A DNA stretch of 64,000 nt from assembly GCA_028687995.1 (NCBI GenBank), contig JAQTZA010000014.1, positions 1 through 64,000 of the forward strand, written 5' to 3'. Origin of the DNA: Bacteroidales bacterium. GTDB lineage: Bacteria > Bacteroidota > Bacteroidia > Bacteroidales > UBA7332. Positions 7,507-15,644 of this stretch are shown piece after piece; within the stretch, counting starts at the first letter, position 1; each line of letters opens with the position of its first letter. The position numbers and the translations under genes were made by a program. The notes beneath the pieces are model-generated. The model made no database searches. It was not told the origin of the DNA and saw nothing but the letters and a program-made list of their open reading frames with translations.

Positions 7507-8316
7507 ATGAATATGAGTTTTGATAGATATAGATCTCAATCATTATGTGAGTCTATACTTGGCTGTGCTAATTTTGAAGAATTTATTAATAAACCTTACA
7601 CTACAGTTGAGAGTTTAATACTTGATAGAAATAGTGCATTTAGTTTAAGTGCTTCATTAAAACAAGATGCAAAAGATTTATATTTTAAAGGTTGTCAAAG
7701 TCTAACCGAAAGTCTTACAAGTTTTAATAATCGACTTTATTCATGGGCAATTATCAAAGCATATTATGCAACTTTCTATATGATAAAAGCGGATTTTGCT
7801 TTAAAGGATATTGCATTAATAAGGCATAAATGTATTTATTATCTTCAAGCAACAGAAGGGTCTTCTCCATTAACTAAAGGTCGCACATCGTCAAGTTATA
7901 GGTCCAATTACTCAGGAGACCATAAATCAGCTTTAAATTATTATAATGATCTATTTTCTAATTCCGATATTTTATTATCACAAGAAATTGAAGGATTGTC
8001 TTCATATCAATGGTTGATGAAAAAGAGAGAACAAGTAAATTATCAAGAGAGAAATTTTAAAGAACCATTTTTCCCTGATTTCTTAGAATACATAAACAGT
8101 AGGGTAATTTCAGGTGATTTTTTGCAACTTATTGATGAAATTATTAATGACAATACATATTTGCTTACTTTTCAACCAGAATATGCGCCAATATCTATTC
8201 CATATAAACGAGCTTTACAGACACAGAAAAATTTCCAAGATAACGGGATTTATGAAATATTGTCAAATGATCAGAGTGAACATTTATTGAGATTTGAACC
8301 TTATTGTTTTCGTTAG
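7507..8316 (+). CDS. Unknown protein, possible HEPN-like fold
   Basis: A 269-residue, mostly helical protein. Residues about 78-100 (YSWAIIKAYYATFYMIKADF) resemble the helix carrying the Y-Y-A-x-F-Y pattern of HEPN-superfamily nucleases and nucleotide-binding partners, and IRH follows at 105-107. A canonical R-x4-6-H pair is not obvious, so catalytic activity is uncertain. It overlaps the repaired end of the DGQHR gene, which suggests one operon and linked function. A second ATG lies two codons in. Flanking terminators and low G+C suggest the pair was acquired together. Confidence 0.55.
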   Translation: MNMSFDRYRSQSLCESILGCANFEEFINKPYTTVESLILDRNSAFSLSASLKQDAKDLYFKGCQSLTESLTSFNNRLYSWAIIKAYYATFYMIKADFALKDIALIRHKCIYYLQATEGSSPLTKGRTSSSYRSNYSGDHKSALNYYNDLFSNSDILLSQEIEGLSSYQWLMKKREQVNYQERNFKEPFFPDFLEYINSRVISGDFLQLIDEIINDNTYLLTFQPEYAPISIPYKRALQTQKNFQDNGIYEILSNDQSEHLLRFEPYCFR

Positions 8317-8562
8317 TTTTAGAAATAACTGTCACTGACCCCCATTTAACGTGGGTTTGTAACTACGAGTGTTCGGAAGATTTTATTCCAGCACTTGCCC
8401 ATAGCCTCCACCTTTATGGCTCATTATAAAAAAAAATAAAGCTCTTTTATGTCGGAAATTGAGCCGTATTTCATATATTTGTGAGCTAAATATGGTTGAT
8501 TTCTCTACTTTTATTGTAAAAAAAGCAAGGAATTGACCGACTGTCAGCGAGCATCAAGAATC
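8317..8562. other. Intergenic stretch, no gene seen
   Basis: Short broken frames only. TGTCACTGACCCCC near 8330 looks like the end of an insertion element, and a minus-strand fragment reading MSHKGGGYGQVLE stops at once. I cannot assign either. Confidence 0.3.
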
Positions 8563-8603
8563 AGCCCAATGGAATAAAAATTCTGTTGGGCTATTTTGTT
8601 TTT
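8563..8603 (+). terminator. Rho-independent terminator, second copy
   Basis: A 13-bp stem (8563-8575 and 8580-8592, loop AAAA, two G-T pairs) followed by ATTTTGTTTTT. It is nearly identical to 6203-6245, so the two copies bracket the DGQHR/HEPN-like pair. Confidence 0.75.
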
Positions 8604-8674
8604 AGGCACTTCTAATTTTGAATTTCAGTTGAGATTCATCATCTTTGTAATTACTAACGTGCAATTTCAAGATT

Positions 8675-8883
8675 ATGACCTATACAATTAAAATTGAAGA
8701 TTCTACACAAAAAGCCAAAAGCATAATTAAGATGCTGAAAGAGCTAAAGAGGAGTGTAATTTAGAAGACACACCCGCTCAGATTGATTTGAATATCGCTG
8801 CTGAATTGAAAAGTAGGTATGCTTCTTTTCAAAATGATAAATCAGGAAAAGATTGGGACGATTTGAAAAAAGAGTTGTTGTAG
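8675..8883 (+). pseudogene. Broken antitoxin gene of a RelE/ParE-type pair
   Basis: From ATG 8675 the frame reads MTYTIKIEDSTQKAKSIIKM and stops at 8764. After a shift near 8730 another frame continues ECNLEDTPAQIDLNIAAELK to a TAG ending at 8883. Together they give a roughly 69-residue protein with the ordered N-terminus and acidic C-terminus (KDWDDLKKELL) typical of small antitoxins placed just before RelE/ParE toxins in Bacteroidota. The frameshift makes it non-functional as read. The toxin remnant starts four bases downstream. Confidence 0.55.
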
Positions 8884-8886
8884 AAC

Positions 8887-9051
8887 ATGATAAAAGTTGT
8901 AATTCTACCCTTTGCAGAATCTGATATTAGGAAAACAATCACCTTTTACAAAGAGCAAAAATACAATTTAGACAAAACGTTTCTTGAATTGCTAAACTCT
9001 TCTTTGAAAGAGATTGAAATACATCTTGAGAGATGTCATAGAGTGAGATAG
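8887..9051 (+). pseudogene. Truncated RelE/ParE-family toxin
   Basis: From ATG 8887, 54 residues resemble the first half of a RelE/ParE toxin: a beta-strand (KVVILPFAESDI), then a helical hairpin (YKEQKYNLDKTFLELLNSSL). Intact members have about 95-100 residues and a C-terminal sheet carrying the catalytic or gyrase-contacting residues, all absent here. It follows the broken antitoxin at the spacing of a normal pair, so the whole module is dead. Confidence 0.55.
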
Positions 9052-9115
9052 AAAATCTAAACAAGACTACAACAAATCACTTATAAGCAAATAATATTCA
9101 ATACATTACATTAAA

Positions 9116-10126
9116 ATGAACAATAGCGAAATTCTGATTTATCAAAATTCCGAAGGCAGTATTAAAATAGATGTTCGTTTGGAGGAAGAAAGCGTTTGGC
9201 TTACACAAGCTCAACTGTGTGAACTTTTTCAGAAGTCGAAAGCAACTATTAGTGAGCATATAAAGAATGTGTTTGAAGAAGGTGAGCTGGATGAACAAGT
9301 GGTTGTTCGGAAATTCCGAACAACCACTCAACACGGTGCTATCGCTGGGAAAACGCAAAAATTAGAAGTGAATGGCTATAATCTTGACGTTATTATTTCA
9401 GTTGGCTATCGTGTAAAATCACCTCAGGGTACACAATTCCGTATTTGGGCTACACAGAGGTTGAAAGAATATATTATCAAAGGATTTGCATTGAATGATG
9501 ACCGTTTCAAATCAGGTAGTTCGATGAACTATTTCAACGAATTACAAGAACGCATTCGCGAAATACGCATTTCAGAACGGTTTTTCTATCAGAAAATTAA
9601 AGACATATACACGACCAGCATCGATTATGATGCAAAAGATGAACGAACCATCGATTTTTTCAAGGTAGTGCAAAACAAATTACTCTGGGCCATTAGCCAA
9701 CAAACAGCTGCCGAATTGATTTATCGCAGGGTGGATGCTTCCTTGCCTTTAATGGGTATGCAGTCATTAGACAAGAAAAATACATTTTCGATTAAGAAAA
9801 CTGATATTAGCATTGCCAAAAACTATTTAAAAGAAGATGAAATAAAACTGTTGGGTTTATTGGTTGAACAGTATTTGGCTTTTGCCGAAACAATGGCACA
9901 ACAGCGAACACCGATGTATATGGCAGATTGGATTCAACGATTGGATGTGATTCTTCAATTAAATGGCAGGGAGTTACTCTCCCACGCAGGAAAAATAAGC
10001 CACGATAGAGCATTGGAAAAATCAAACGAGGAATTCCAGAAATACAAAATTGTTCAACAAGAGACAGAAAAAGAGCAAAGCTTAAAAGAGATTGAAAAGG
10101 ACATCAAGAAATTGAAACCACAATAA
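9116..10126 (+). CDS. RhuM-family protein
   Basis: The 336-residue protein matches the RhuM family: an N-terminal part (IYQNSEGSIKIDVRLEEESVW), a DNA-binding-like helix-turn-helix stretch (LTQAQLCELFQKSKATISEHI, about residues 30-51), then VISVGYRVKSPQGTQFRIWA, the most conserved family segment, and a C-terminal Fic/DOC-like helical region ending in a charged coiled coil. RhuM was named from a Salmonella pathogenicity island, but its biochemical role is unknown. Members are common in defence and mobile regions. It lies directly after the broken toxin-antitoxin pair and appears intact. Confidence 0.8.
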   Translation: MNNSEILIYQNSEGSIKIDVRLEEESVWLTQAQLCELFQKSKATISEHIKNVFEEGELDEQVVVRKFRTTTQHGAIAGKTQKLEVNGYNLDVIISVGYRVKSPQGTQFRIWATQRLKEYIIKGFALNDDRFKSGSSMNYFNELQERIREIRISERFFYQKIKDIYTTSIDYDAKDERTIDFFKVVQNKLLWAISQQTAAELIYRRVDASLPLMGMQSLDKKNTFSIKKTDISIAKNYLKEDEIKLLGLLVEQYLAFAETMAQQRTPMYMADWIQRLDVILQLNGRELLSHAGKISHDRALEKSNEEFQKYKIVQQETEKEQSLKEIEKDIKKLKPQ

Positions 10127-10190
10127 GTTTAAGTATTATATTGTATTTTTATTAGAAACTCATATACAATTCAACAAACGCATACCAACA

Positions 10191-11549
10191 ATGAACTACA
10201 AATCCTATATTTCCGAAAATCAAGAACAGTTTCTAAGTGAATTATTCACACTGTTACGCATTCCATCGGTCAGTGCAAAGCCAGAGCACAAAGACGATAT
10301 GGTGCGATGTGCCGAAGCGTGGAGAGATCAACTACTAGCATCAGGTGTCGATAAGGCTGAGTTACTGCCTTCGGCGGGAAATCCAATTGTATTTGCTGAA
10401 CGAATCGTAAATGACGCTGCACCAACGGTTTTAGTCTATGCGCACTACGACGTGATGCCTGCCGAGCCGTTCGAGAAGTGGAATTCCAACCCATTTGAGC
10501 CAGTGATTATCGATAATCACATCGTGGCGCGTGGAGCAGACGACGACAAAGGGCAATCGTTCATTCAGCTGAAAGGTTTCGAGATTATGAACAAGCACGA
10601 TTTGCTCAAATGCAACGTCAAATTCCTAATTGAGGGAGAAGAAGAGATTGGATCGCCCAGCTTGGAGGCATTTTGCGAAGCAAACAAAGCGTTGCTGAAA
10701 GCCGATGTAATACTAGTTTCTGACACCAGCATGCTGAGTAAAGACACACCAAGCATCACGACCGGACTACGTGGACTCGCCTATTGGCAAGTGGAAGTGA
10801 CAGGACCGAACCGCGATCTCCATTCAGGCATTTTTGGTGGTGCTGTTGCCAACCCCATCAACGAATTGTGCAAACTTATCGCTTCTGTGACGGACGAAAA
10901 CGGGAAAATCACCGTTCCAGAATTCTACGACGATGTAGAAGAGCTTTCACCCCGCGAGCGTGAAATGATGGCGCAAATTCCACATAGCGACGAGAACTAT
11001 GCGAAAGCGCTCGACGTAAATGCGTTACATGGCGAAAAAGGATACTCAACCCTCGAACGAACCGCCACTCGACCAACCTTCGATGTGTGCGGTATTTGGG
11101 GAGGTTATACGGGCGAGGGCAGTAAAACGGTGTTGCCATCGAAAGCTTTTGCCAAACTATCGTGTCGCCTTGTTCCGCATCAAAACCACGAAACGATTGC
11201 CGAACTGATGAAAGATTACCTCGAAAAGAGTACTTCGTCAGCCATTAAAATAAAAGTTGAATCGTTGCACGGAGGTGAAGCGTATGTTTGTCCTATTGAT
11301 TTACCGGCCTACAAAGCCGCAGAGATAGCTTACGCAAAGGCATTCAATAAACCACCTTTGGCTGTACGTCGCGGTGGAAGTATTCCAATTATCTCGGTTT
11401 TCGAACGAGTATTGGAAACCAAAACGGTATTGATGGGATTTGGACTCGAATCGAATGCCATCCATTCGCCCAACGAAAATTATCCTATCGATTTATGGTT
11501 AAAAGGAATTGAAACTATTTGTTATTTCTACGAAGAATATTCAAAATAA
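10191..11549 (+). CDS. M20-family dipeptidase
   Basis: A 452-residue cytosolic zinc peptidase of the M20 family, about the usual length. Metal-site motifs are visible: VYAHYDVMPAEP (first His and the Asp after it), ARGADDDKGQ (bridging Asp), EGEEEIGSP (catalytic Glu and metal Glu) and SDTS. A central dimerisation domain (about residues 200-330, starting near DLHSGIFGG) splits the catalytic domain, and a late His in AIHSPNENYP supplies the last ligand. The substrate is probably a dipeptide. The next gene starts one base after its stop, so the two are co-transcribed. Confidence 0.9.
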   Translation: MNYKSYISENQEQFLSELFTLLRIPSVSAKPEHKDDMVRCAEAWRDQLLASGVDKAELLPSAGNPIVFAERIVNDAAPTVLVYAHYDVMPAEPFEKWNSNPFEPVIIDNHIVARGADDDKGQSFIQLKGFEIMNKHDLLKCNVKFLIEGEEEIGSPSLEAFCEANKALLKADVILVSDTSMLSKDTPSITTGLRGLAYWQVEVTGPNRDLHSGIFGGAVANPINELCKLIASVTDENGKITVPEFYDDVEELSPREREMMAQIPHSDENYAKALDVNALHGEKGYSTLERTATRPTFDVCGIWGGYTGEGSKTVLPSKAFAKLSCRLVPHQNHETIAELMKDYLEKSTSSAIKIKVESLHGGEAYVCPIDLPAYKAAEIAYAKAFNKPPLAVRRGGSIPIISVFERVLETKTVLMGFGLESNAIHSPNENYPIDLWLKGIETICYFYEEYSK

Positions 11550-11550
11550 A

Positions 11551-12543
11551 ATGAGAGTGATTTCTGATGATAAAGTCGTTTGGGGAGTGATTGGCGCAGG
11601 CGATGTGTGCGAAAAGAAGAGTGCTCCGGCCATGAATAAAATTGAACATTCGCGCATTCAAGCCATTATGCGTCGGGATGCCGTTAAAGCAGAAGATTAT
11701 GCCCGTCGTCACGGAATAGAACATTGGTACACGGATATAGACTCGCTCCTCTCCGATCCCGAAATCAATGCAATATACATCGCTACGCCACCCGATTCGC
11801 ATCTTGAATTAACTCAAAAAGCAGCAGAAAAAGGCAAAGCAGTTTATGTAGAAAAACCCATGGCACGCACTTACCAAGAGTGTCTCGAAATGATTGATAT
11901 TTGCAAACAAGCCAGAGTTCCGCTCTTCGTTGCTTATTATCGTCGCTCGTTACCTGGATTTACACACATCAAACAGTGGATTGACGAAGGTGCGATTGGA
12001 GACGTGCGCTGTGTGAATATTGAGATGATAAAACCATTAGATTCATCTTTTGTTGCGCAATCTGAGACACACTGGCGTGTAAATCCTCTAATAGCTGGAG
12101 GTGGATATTTCTACGATTTAGCTTCTCATCAACTCGATTTTCTCGATTTTCTGTTTGGTCCAATTGTGGAAGCTACCGGTTATTCAGCAAATCAGTCCAA
12201 CAATTATTTGGCTGAAGATATGGTTACGGGTAGTTTTCGTTTTGAAAATGGAATCATGGGAAGTGGAATTTGGTGTTTCAACGCAAGTTCTGTTTCTGAA
12301 AAAGAGACAACAACCATCATTGGAACCAAAGGCAAGATTGAATTTAAAAGTTTTTCGGATTATTCAATCATTTTGGAAACGGAAGATTTGGGTCGTAAAG
12401 CCTACTCATTCGAAATGCCAGAACACATACAAACTCCTTTGATTGAGTTGGTTATAAAAGAATTATTAGGAAATGGCAATTGTCCAAGTACAGGAGAGAG
12501 TGGAGCTAGAACAAATTGGGTGTTGGAGCAAATTCGCAAATAA
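11551..12543 (+). CDS. Gfo/Idh/MocA-family oxidoreductase
   Basis: The start is taken at ATG 11551, directly after the dipeptidase stop; the longer frame would overlap it. The 330-residue product has an N-terminal Rossmann fold with VIGAGDVCEKK as nucleotide-binding loop (residues about 11-21) and the family motif VEKPMART (near residue 104), followed by the alpha/beta substrate-binding domain. Members use NAD(P) to oxidise or reduce sugars and related compounds; the substrate cannot be told. It is convergent with the flavin reductase gene, with three bases between the stops. Confidence 0.87.
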   Translation: MRVISDDKVVWGVIGAGDVCEKKSAPAMNKIEHSRIQAIMRRDAVKAEDYARRHGIEHWYTDIDSLLSDPEINAIYIATPPDSHLELTQKAAEKGKAVYVEKPMARTYQECLEMIDICKQARVPLFVAYYRRSLPGFTHIKQWIDEGAIGDVRCVNIEMIKPLDSSFVAQSETHWRVNPLIAGGGYFYDLASHQLDFLDFLFGPIVEATGYSANQSNNYLAEDMVTGSFRFENGIMGSGIWCFNASSVSEKETTTIIGTKGKIEFKSFSDYSIILETEDLGRKAYSFEMPEHIQTPLIELVIKELLGNGNCPSTGESGARTNWVLEQIRK

Positions 12544-12546
12544 AGA

Positions 12547-13122
12547 CTATTTTTTCTTCTTTTTCTTTTGTACTGACCAGCCAAATCGACCGATTTGATT
12601 ACCTAATTCGTAATAATTACCGTGTGAATAAGCGATCAAATTGGCATCTGAAAGCTTAAATTGACCAGTCTCTTTGTCGAGGTATTTGTCGTCGGCTTGC
12701 ACATTCACCACATCGGCGATAAACATATCGTGTGTGCCCAATTTCATCACTTCGCGCACGCGACACTCAATGCAAACGGGCGATTCTTCAATGATGGGAG
12801 CATTCACCACTTTGGCTTTACCTGGCGTCAGTTTCATCTCTTTAAACTTATTGAAATCTTTCCCCGACTTCACCCCGACCCAGTCTGTTGCAAAGGCCAT
12901 CTCTTTCGTTGTCAAGTTGATGACAAACTCACGGTTTTTCATTAAAATTGGATGTGAATGGCGGCTTGGTCGCACAGAGATGTAGCACATCGGCGGATCG
13001 GTGCAGATGGTTCCTACCCAACTAACGGTCACCAGATTGTACTCATCAGGCGTGGAACCACAACTTACAATCACTGCTGGAACTGGATAAACCATCGTTC
13101 CAGGTTTGAAATCGACCTTCAT
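12547..13122 (-). CDS. Flavin reductase-family protein (FMN-binding split barrel)
   Basis: A 191-residue protein with the flavin reductase-like split-barrel features: PVPAVIVSCG near the N-terminus, then TVSWVGTICTDPPMCYISVR and HSHPIL, which contact FMN in the family, and EFVINL. It ends in six lysines, an unusual tail. Related proteins transfer electrons from NAD(P)H to FMN or serve monooxygenases. Its ATG shares one base with the pyrI stop (TGATG), so it is translationally coupled to the pyrBI operon, although a pyrimidine role is not established. Confidence 0.82.
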   Translation of the reverse strand: MKVDFKPGTMVYPVPAVIVSCGSTPDEYNLVTVSWVGTICTDPPMCYISVRPSRHSHPILMKNREFVINLTTKEMAFATDWVGVKSGKDFNKFKEMKLTPGKAKVVNAPIIEESPVCIECRVREVMKLGTHDMFIADVVNVQADDKYLDKETGQFKLSDANLIAYSHGNYYELGNQIGRFGWSVQKKKKKK

Positions 13123-13580
13123 CAGAGCAATTTTAGATCGTCTTTCTCAATCACCCGACGGCAATAGCGACATTTAAATTTTGACTCCTCGCGACTCAAC
13201 ACTTTGAAACGGGTCGTCATCGGTTCGTTGTTAGTGATGCATTTCGGATTCGGACAACGAGCAATGTCAACCAATTCATCAGGTAGTTCGATGTATATTT
13301 TCTCGCACACCTCGTAATTGCGAATGACATTGAGCTTCACATTTGGCGCAATAAGGGCAATGCGGTTGATTTGATCCTTTTCGAAGAAACGATCTGCAAT
13401 TTTAATGATTCCTTTCTTACCGCACTTACTGCTTGCAAGGTTTTGTCCGATTGTAATACCTACACTCTCTTTGTGTAATCCCAAAATCGAAACAACCTCA
13501 AATAGGTGTTCGGGCGGAATGTGGTCAATCACCGTTCCATTTTGCAGGGCTGTCACCCAAAGTTCTTTTTTCATATTCAT
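13122..13580 (-). CDS. pyrI: Aspartate carbamoyltransferase regulatory subunit
   Basis: PyrI binds nucleotide effectors (CTP, UTP, ATP) and tunes PyrB. The start MNMKKELW is preferred over a longer frame because alignment with the family begins near VTALQNGTVIDHIP. The 152-residue protein has the N-terminal allosteric domain with that motif and a C-terminal zinc domain with four cysteines: C-PNPK-C, then C-RY-C near the end. It lies about 70 bases downstream of pyrB on the same strand and its stop overlaps the flavin reductase start. Confidence 0.93.
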   Translation of the reverse strand: MNMKKELWVTALQNGTVIDHIPPEHLFEVVSILGLHKESVGITIGQNLASSKCGKKGIIKIADRFFEKDQINRIALIAPNVKLNVIRNYEVCEKIYIELPDELVDIARCPNPKCITNNEPMTTRFKVLSREESKFKCRYCRRVIEKDDLKLL

Positions 13581-13650
13581 AAAGTCAAGAAGTCGTAAGT
13601 CGTTCCGCAAGAACAAGACTCAATTAATCAGTTATTCAATTACTCAACCC

Positions 13651-14562
13651 TTAAACAATCCCCAATACATCACAAATGATGGCTTGTCGAGCAAACACAC
13701 CATTACGAGCTTGTTCAAAATAGTAGGCTTTTGGATTGTCGTCAACATCGGTCGAGATCTCGTTCACCCGTGGAAGTGGATGCAACACACGGAGTGTCTC
13801 TTTGCTTTTGTCGAGCATTGCATTATTGAGAATATAGACGTTTTTCACCTTTTCGTACTCCATAATGTCGGTGAATCGCTCTCGTTGCACACGTGTCATA
13901 TACAGGATATCGGTCTGATTGATAACTTCTGTCGTGAAATCTTCGTGCTCGTAGTATGGAATATTGCGTTTTTTGCAAAAATTGATGTACTCCTCCGGCA
14001 TTGCGAGCAGTTTCGGCGCCACAAAGTGGAACGTCGGTTTGAAATGTGCCAACGCAATCAGCAGCGAATGTACTGTGCGTCCAAACTTCAAATCGCCCAC
14101 CATTGTAATGGTCAGGTTGTCGAGCGTCCCCTGTGTTTTGTAGATAGAATAGAGGTCGAGCATCGTCTGAGAAGGGTGCTGATTGGCGCCATCGCCTGCA
14201 TTCACGATGGGCACATCCGATATTTCTGATGCGTAGCGTGCAGCTCCCTCCAAGTGGTGACGCATGATGATTAGATCGGCGTAGTTGCTCACCATTTTGA
14301 TGGTGTCTTTCAGTGTTTCACCTTTCGAAGAGCTCGTAGTGGAAGCATCTGAAAAGCCGATAATTCGACCTCCAAGTCGATTGACTGCTGTTTCGAAACT
14401 GAGTCGAGTGCGAGTTGATGGTTCGAAGAAAAGTGTAGCCACCACTTTACCTTCTAGCAATCGCTGGTTGGGATTTTTCTCAAACTCTTCTGCTTCCTGC
14501 AACACCCGCAGAATGTCTTCTTTGGTGTAGTCTTTGATCGAAACAAGGTGCTTTGTGCTCAT
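13651..14562 (-). CDS. pyrB: Aspartate carbamoyltransferase catalytic subunit
   Basis: Catalyses carbamoyl phosphate plus aspartate to carbamoyl aspartate, the first committed step of pyrimidine synthesis. The 303-residue protein has the carbamoyl-phosphate loop [12 protein letters not shown] (about residues 48-59), [11 protein letters not shown] with the mobile-loop lysine, [19 protein letters not shown] and the aspartate-side motif HPLPRVNEI (about 262-270). It leads a pyrB-pyrI-flavin reductase operon with a Bacteroidota-type promoter about 190 bases upstream and a palindromic repeat in the leader. Confidence 0.96.
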   Translation of the reverse strand: MSTKHLVSIKDYTKEDILRVLQEAEEFEKNPNQRLLEGKVVATLFFEPSTRTRLSFETAVNRLGGRIIGFSDASTTSSSKGETLKDTIKMVSNYADLIIMRHHLEGAARYASEISDVPIVNAGDGANQHPSQTMLDLYSIYKTQGTLDNLTITMVGDLKFGRTVHSLLIALAHFKPTFHFVAPKLLAMPEEYINFCKKRNIPYYEHEDFTTEVINQTDILYMTRVQRERFTDIMEYEKVKNVYILNNAMLDKSKETLRVLHPLPRVNEISTDVDDNPKAYYFEQARNGVFARQAIICDVLGIV

Positions 14563-14592
14563 ATTCTTGGGTTATGTTTTACAAATTATTTC

Positions 14593-14656
14593 TCCCGCTA
14601 ATCTCGCAGATTTCGCAGATAAAATTGAATCTGCGTCATTTGTGTAATCTGCGGGA
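14593..14656. repeat. Imperfect palindrome in the pyrB leader (CGCAGATT-type repeat)
   Basis: Ends TCCCGC (14593-14598) and GCGGGA (14651-14656) pair, with inner ATCTGCG/CGCAGAT arms. Related CGCAGATT/CGCGGATT words recur at 21905-21932, so this is a dispersed intergenic repeat. Lying in the pyrB 5' leader it could also fold in the transcript. Confidence 0.55.
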
Positions 14657-14753
14657 AATTCTTAGACAAAAAAAAACCAACCGAAACAAGTTTCGACTGA
14701 TTTCTCAAATGATGTTATGACGTCTGTCTTTTCATTATTTGTCTTTTGTGTGA

Positions 14754-14761
14754 CAAAGGTA
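14754..14761 (-). promoter_or_regulatory. Promoter -7 element for pyrBI
   Basis: On the minus strand this reads TACCTTTG, matching the Bacteroidota -7 consensus TAxxTTTG, upstream of pyrB. No clear -33 TTTG is seen. Confidence 0.5.
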
Positions 14762-14905
14762 CGAAAAATAAATATTCTTTAATGAGTTTGAGTGAAAATC
14801 TATTTTTCGAATCAAGATTTCATTCTTGCCACGAAAGCATTAAGCCTCTACGTTTTCACAAAGAAATTTGTGTTTCTTTGTGACTTCATTCATTCTTAGC
14901 AAAAC

Positions 14906-15616
14906 TTATTTCAATTCAAATCTGACTAATATAGAATAGTCCAAGTTTATTTTTTCAAATTCTATTTCAGTTTCTCCAGCCTTGTTTACCGACGATATTG
15001 TATTTGAATATCCACGAATTCTAATGCCAGAAACGGCTCCAGTCAAACCATTTGAAAAATTATTATCTAATTCTTGAATATAGATAGCTCTACCAATATT
15101 CTGATTAATAGCAATTGCCAATGACCTTGCCTTTTCTTGAGCGGCTTTAATAGCATTAATTTTTACTTCACTTTTAAAATCTTGAATCTTACTATGATCT
15201 ACTTTATCAATTGAAATATTTGAAATACCAAGTTTTTGTAATTCTATGAATACTTGTTCTACCGTTTTGGGTTCTCGAACAAGTAATTGATATTGCTTCG
15301 ATAAAACTACATCTGATTTTTGTAACCAATAAAACTTAAAGTTGCTGGCAAAATCCTTAATTGCAAGGTCTTTCTTTGTATCAATGCCAATTTCTTGCAA
15401 CTTATTTATCATCAGATTCTCAGCATCATCTATACTTTTTACTTTTAAATCTTTCTCATTGAGTTGAATTTTCAAATAAATCTCATCTGGAGTGATCTTC
15501 ATTTCTGATTTTCCTATAACCTCAATATAATTCTGGTCAATGAAATTCTTCTCACTTGTTTGGCTAAAAACAGTGAGAGACAATAGCAATACAATTGATA
15601 AAACAATGGTTTTCAT
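14906..15616 (-). CDS. SIMPL-domain periplasmic protein (DUF541)
   Basis: A 236-residue protein with a signal peptide (about residues 1-18, ending VFSQ) and a SIMPL/DUF541 domain covering the rest: IEVIGKSEMKITPDEIYLKI at the start, the central INAIKAAQEKARSLAIAI helix that marks the family, and a final beta-strand region. Members are secreted or outer-membrane-associated and of poorly known function. It lies 28 bases downstream of hemG on the same strand, so it may ride on the haem operon. Both flanks are otherwise ordinary. Confidence 0.8.
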   Translation of the reverse strand: MKTIVLSIVLLLSLTVFSQTSEKNFIDQNYIEVIGKSEMKITPDEIYLKIQLNEKDLKVKSIDDAENLMINKLQEIGIDTKKDLAIKDFASNFKFYWLQKSDVVLSKQYQLLVREPKTVEQVFIELQKLGISNISIDKVDHSKIQDFKSEVKINAIKAAQEKARSLAIAINQNIGRAIYIQELDNNFSNGLTGAVSGIRIRGYSNTISSVNKAGETEIEFEKINLDYSILVRFELK

Positions 15617-15644
15617 AACTTTATATTTTTTTTAGTTTAATGCT

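Noticed and set aside
8317..8420. A remnant IS21-like element end
   Set aside because: TGTCACTGACCCCC is suggestive only; no transposase fragment of useful length and no second end were found.
13405..14229. A 274-codon plus-strand frame over pyrI and pyrB
   Set aside because: Overlaps two certain genes and their spacer; no domain can be recognised.
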